A DNA stretch of 64,000 bases from Prosapia bicincta (Eukaryota > Arthropoda > Insecta > Hemiptera > Cercopidae): NCBI GenBank assembly GCA_036971475.1, contig JBAIZL010000008.1, forward strand, positions 5,752,501 through 5,816,500, given 5' to 3'. The notes below the pieces were generated by a model. That model did no database searches, was not told the DNA's origin, and saw only the letters and a program-made list of their open reading frames with translations. A program made the translations under genes and the position numbers. Below, one piece after another: positions 60,121 to 64,000 of the stretch. Position 1 is the first letter of the stretch. Every line of letters begins with the position of its first letter.

Positions 60121-60331
60121 TGCAAATAACCTAAATATATATATTTAGGTTATTGAGCTATAGGCCTCAAAACTACATTATTGTAATTTTCATTCCTGAT
60201 GATGTTGGTACTGTTTGCCAACGAAAAGCTTTGGATTTAAAATAATAAATATTCTTGTATTTGAATAACCTGTGTTGTTTCAAATTATTAAACAAGGAAA
60301 CGTATTTTATATTTATATATATATACATATA

Positions 60332-62904
60332 CAGTCGGCGCCGCTTATAGTGATCACGGTTAATGTTATCATTCGGTTATTGTTATCGTTTCATTGAAAA
60401 ACAAACACGGACGTATATTAATACATTGTAATTAGGCCGCTTATTGTAATCATCTGTTTGCTTATTATTATCATTTAATTTGCCATTCAAAATCATATGC
60501 GTCAACGTATACTAGCATAGACCAAGTAAAAATGTCTACAAAGTAGTGTAAACAGCACGTGCAACACACAATGACGCCCAATTCATAGAATGTTTATTTT
60601 TAGAATGACAGAAATACTTTATAACGGTTTCAGCACTTAGTACAGTTCTCAGAATGTCTCCCTTACTCTTTGTTTACTCAAACACCCTAGCCTCGCTTGA
60701 GTTGACTTTAGTTGTTTGTAACATTAGTTGATGTTACTACTGAACCATTTACAGTACAGTCCTACTGTATTTTTTAACAGTGAATTTTTATGAACGTTTA
60801 TTACAGTATTTCAGTGTGATTTTACATAACTTAATTTTTAAAGTTCTTTTTCGATTGTTTTCTAGAGTTTAGTGTCACTTGAAGTTTCAAAGGACAGTAT
60901 AGCAAGATGTCCGAATCTCAAAAGAAACGACGCGATTTAAGTCTTAAACAAAAACTTGATATTCTAGATAGGTACAGTAAATTACCAAAAATGAGTCAAA
61001 GAAACGCTGCTTCTCAACTTGGCGTTTCTCAACCTCTCTTATGTAAAATATTGAACAACAAAGAAAAAATCTTGTCATTATCAAAGTGCAATGCAAATGT
61101 TGACAACAAAAGACATCGTTCTGGGAAGGATCCGCAAGTGGAATCAGCTTTGAAATTGTGGTTTAAAAATGTTTGCGAAAAAGATGCTCGAGTTGACGGC
61201 CCACTAATGCATCTAAAAGCTGAAGATCTTGCCAAAAAAATAGGAAAACAGGATTTTAAAGCCACAGATGGATGGTTCAATCGATGGAAGAAAAGGGAAA
61301 ACATTGTTTACAAGAAAACGTGTGGTGAAAAAAGAAATGCTGATTTTGTTGGAGCTGAGGACGGGTTACAATATGAATGGCCAAAGATTTTGGCCAAGTA
61401 TTCTCCTAGCTGCTTATACAATGCAGATGAAACAGGACTTTATTATCGTGCTTTACCCGAACATACTTACTTATTTAAAAATGAAATTGCTAACGGCTGT
61501 AAAATATGTAAACAAAGAATAACTGTTTTGTGTTGTGTTAACATGGTTGGTTATTAAGAAAAACTCTTAATTATCGGTAAATCTAAAAATCCACGTTGTT
61601 TTCAAGGTGTCAAAAAGCTACCGGTTGAATATCATTCAAACTCCAATGCTTGGATGACATCAAACATTTTTTAATGAATGGCTGACTAAATGGGATACCA
61701 GCCTCAAACGCAACATTGTCCTTCTACTAGACAACTGCACTGCACATAATGACATAAGCACTACGCTAAAACACATCAAAGTGATTTACCTTCCGGCCAA
61801 TACTACATCAATTATTCAGCCATGTGACCAAGGCATAATTAAAAATCTCAAAAGTTTTTATCGACGAGAGATGCGTGCTAGAATTATAGAAAATATGGAT
61901 GAATTTCAAACCCTTACCTCAAATGAATTGGCTAAAAAAACTTCTTTACTCGATGCTATTCATCTGATAGCAAAATCTTGGAATGAAGTTTCTGAAAAAA
62001 ACTGTGAAAAATTGCTTTAGAAAAGGTGGTTTATTTGTTGAAGAAAATCAAGAGCAAGCTACATCTGAGGAAGAATCTGAAGAGAACTTGAAGCCTTTCG
62101 ATTTGTCCTTAAAAGAATATACTGAGTGGATGGAAGTTGACGATAGTATTGAAACAGCAGCGGAAATGATTGAAGACAATATTTGTGAGGTAGTTGCTTC
62201 AACATCAAAAGTTACTGAAGAAGAAGAAATCACCGATGATGACGAAAATGATAAATGTGTACCGCAAAGATCTAAGCAGGAAGTTCACCAAGCTCTTGAG
62301 ATTCTAAGGCAGTTTGTTCAACAAAAAGCAGAAAATTTCAACAAACATTATGAATATGAACAATTTATAAATAATATTTTACGAGAAGACTACAGACAGT
62401 CACATATAGAGGAATTCTTCGAGAAAAAGTAAATCTAAATTTGAAGTGTAAATAAGATTGAAGTGTTTTATAATGAAGTTTTATGTGTTAAAATGTTTTA
62501 ATCAAGTGTTTTACGTAGTTCTATATATATTTTTTCAATTATGCTAGATTCAGTGTTTTAAAAAAATCTACAGTGGAATAAAATAAACTGACATGAAATA
62601 TGCCCACTAATTTTAACAAATAGAAAACTAAATTACAGAAATTCTACTACTGTACATAAAACTGTCCGGAATAGCATCAAAATTTGGTAAGTACAGTTTA
62701 ATTATAGTGTTACAGAATTAAAATTACTTCATGTAATGATAGGCTTATATATCGTTCAGAACAAACAGTTGTGGCAATAATACAGTGAGTTCATTGCAGT
62801 ACGGCTGTAGACTACATCGTGATTAAGCGTTCGGTTATTGTTATCGTTCGGTTATTGTTATCAAATATGCTTCTGACAAATATGATCACAATAAGCAGCG
62901 CTGA

Positions 62905-62907
<3 letters not shown>
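60332..62907 (+). mobile_element. Jerky/Tigger DNA transposon (2576 bp) with TA duplication
   Basis: Left end TA/CAGTCGGCGCCGCTTATAGT at 60330-60351; right end, minus strand, CAGTCAGCGCTGCTTATTGT, next to TA 62908. Subterminal repeats of CGGTTATTGTTATC occur near both ends (60373 and 62831-62861). It sits in an AT tract, a TA-rich target. The transposase is on the plus strand, in three frames. Confidence 0.92.
60907..62432 (+). pseudogene. Jerky/Tigger transposase with at least two frameshifts
   Basis: The first frame (216 codons) starts MSESQKKRRDLSLKQKLDIL. It has the CENP-B N-type HTH (QRNAASQLGVSQPLLCKILN), a second DNA-binding HTH (KKIGKQDFKATDGWFNRWKK) and the first DDE Asp in YNADETGLYYRALP. 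It stops at 61557. In other frames follow KSKNPRCFQGVKKLPVEYHS, LLLDNCTAHND (second Asp), NTTSIIQPCDQGIIKNLKSF (third Asp) and an acidic tail ending 62432. The catalytic Asps survive, so the copy died by small indels and is fairly young. It is a different subfamily from 27929-30316. Confidence 0.9.
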
Positions 62908-62967
<60 letters not shown>

Positions 62968-63153
62968 TTTTTTGGACTAGGAGACTGACAACAGACTTAC
63001 CTTGGTAAGAGTCCACTCTGTAGTCTTGAAATATAAACACGTAAAAGCACTTAACCAATGATATATTTCAACCACACAGTGGTCTTTGTCAATCAAAGAG
63101 AAAACACAAAAGAAATATGAGAATATGAAATAAAATAAATATCATATTTATTA

Positions 63154-63221
<68 letters not shown>
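62905..63221. repeat. Two (AT)n tracts around a PLE-type terminus
   Basis: TA tracts at about 62905-62966 and 63155-63221 enclose a copy of the GGACTAGGAGACTGACA family (62966-63140), almost identical to 59929-60120 apart from a short ACA insertion. Confidence 0.85.
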
Positions 63222-63226
<5 letters not shown>

Positions 63227-63244
63227 CAGCATTTGAACACGCAT

Positions 63245-64000
63245 TTTACTTTTCACGCCATAGTGGTGATGATTTCAAGTGTTGATCTCATTAGCGTACA
63301 TTGAACGTGGGACGAGGGAAATTGTTTGTCTAAAATCACCCACCAAATAGTTTGTCGTTTTTTATGTCTTTCAATATCCTGTTCAATGCCTCAAGGGAAT
63401 GTGTGTGTAGAATAGTGCATTCAGCCCAGATGATAATTTTACACTGTTTCATCACTGTGGCCATGAACTATTGTTTTTTTATGTTCCACACTGCGTCTTA
63501 ATTATTTTGAATATCTAGTAACAGCTTAAATGCTGAATGAGTAATTCTGCCTCCATCCATTAAAGTTGCTGTAGTGCCAGATGATGCAAATGCTAATGCG
63601 ATGCCATTATTTGATCGTATTTCAAATAGAATTAGCAAAGTGAGGAAGTTTCTGCCAGTTCCACCTGGCGCATCAAAAGAAAAGTATCCACCTTGTCCTG
63701 TCGAAACTGTAAATATAATGCCATCGTAAATGGTTCTTTGTTCCTCAGTCATTAGTGGGTCATTGTGAGTAACAATCGGTGCCATTTTTACAGTATTGTA
63801 CTGCAGTTCATGGTTCATTTCAATGTTTATTAAATCAGATGGACTTCGATTTGGCAAATGTATATTGAAAAGTCAGAGTGGTAAATTGGCAATGACAATG
63901 CAAACATCCTCAATAGCAATCAATGCTTCATTGTACATACCGTTGCTGTTTTCATTAGATTGTTGCACATCGTACGATGTCGATGCAATATATCATCAGT
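63245..64000 (-). pseudogene. Helitron (PIF1-like) helicase fragment, N-terminal part
   Basis: Minus strand from the window edge: DDILHRHRTMCNN, YNEALIAIEDVCIVIANLPL, then (from 63857) PNRSPSDLINIEMNHELQYN. Next come PLMTEEQRTIYDGIIFTVST and the Walker A box APGGTGRNF, where GGTGKTF is expected, followed by FASSGTTATLMDGGRITHSA. After a stop at 63498 the match goes on: CKIIIWAECTILHTHSLEAL, RILKDIKNDKLFGG, and GDFRQT remnants near 63290. The catalytic Lys of Walker A is Arg, so ATP hydrolysis would be lost even without the breaks. It likely belongs to the same Helitron as 58940-59530. Confidence 0.85.

Overview
The window is AT-rich nuclear DNA from an animal. It has GT-AG introns, long (AT)n and (TG)n tracts and many decayed transposons. 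The copper-transporter gene and the mix of Penelope-like, Tigger/pogo, Helitron, Ty3/gypsy and LINE remnants suggest an arthropod, probably an insect. That placement is inference; nothing here identifies a species. Only about 1.3 kb looks like host coding sequence.

Region 1 (158-32482, + strand) is a high-affinity copper transporter gene of the Ctr1/SLC31 family. Four coding exons (158-346, 5438-5571, 11875-11973, 31583-31784) join in phase to a 207-residue protein with a His/Met-rich N-terminus, three membrane segments, MxxxM, GxxxG and a C-terminal HCH. Its introns carry most of the repeats: foldback hairpins, AT tracts, a 2.7 kb array of 23-bp units (7679-10362), a broken Ty3/gypsy element with a tRNA-Lys-type primer site (12356-20264), an 18-copy 29-bp array with an AP-1 site in every unit (24023-24544), a 50-bp array (25284-25850), a Tigger transposon (27929-30316) and three short Tigger-type elements.

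Region 2 (32483-44469) has no convincing host gene. It holds LINE pieces, Penelope-like element (PLE) pieces in both orientations around 39.7-40.7 kb and a possible small MITE. Several PLE-type termini here fold like hammerhead ribozymes.

Region 3 (44470-50878, - strand) is the 3' part of a gene I do not recognise: four phase-0 exons with good splice sites and a possible terminal exon. A PLE fragment, a 140-nt-arm hairpin and a DNA transposon with long inverted ends sit in its introns.

Region 4 (54059-64000) has a TIR-bounded DNA element followed by the first two coding exons of a box C/D snoRNA assembly factor with a zf-HIT finger (BCD1/ZNHIT6, + strand, continuing beyond what I could find). 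Its downstream part is packed with a Helitron helicase split into two collinear pieces, a complete but frameshifted jerky/Tigger transposon with TA target duplication (60332-62907) and PLE termini next to AT tracts.

The points most worth a second look are the hammerhead-like folds shared by several PLE terminus families, an internal empty-site comparison that shows a foldback element moved, the perfectly phased AP-1 array, and the 874-bp higher-order duplication in the 23-bp array.
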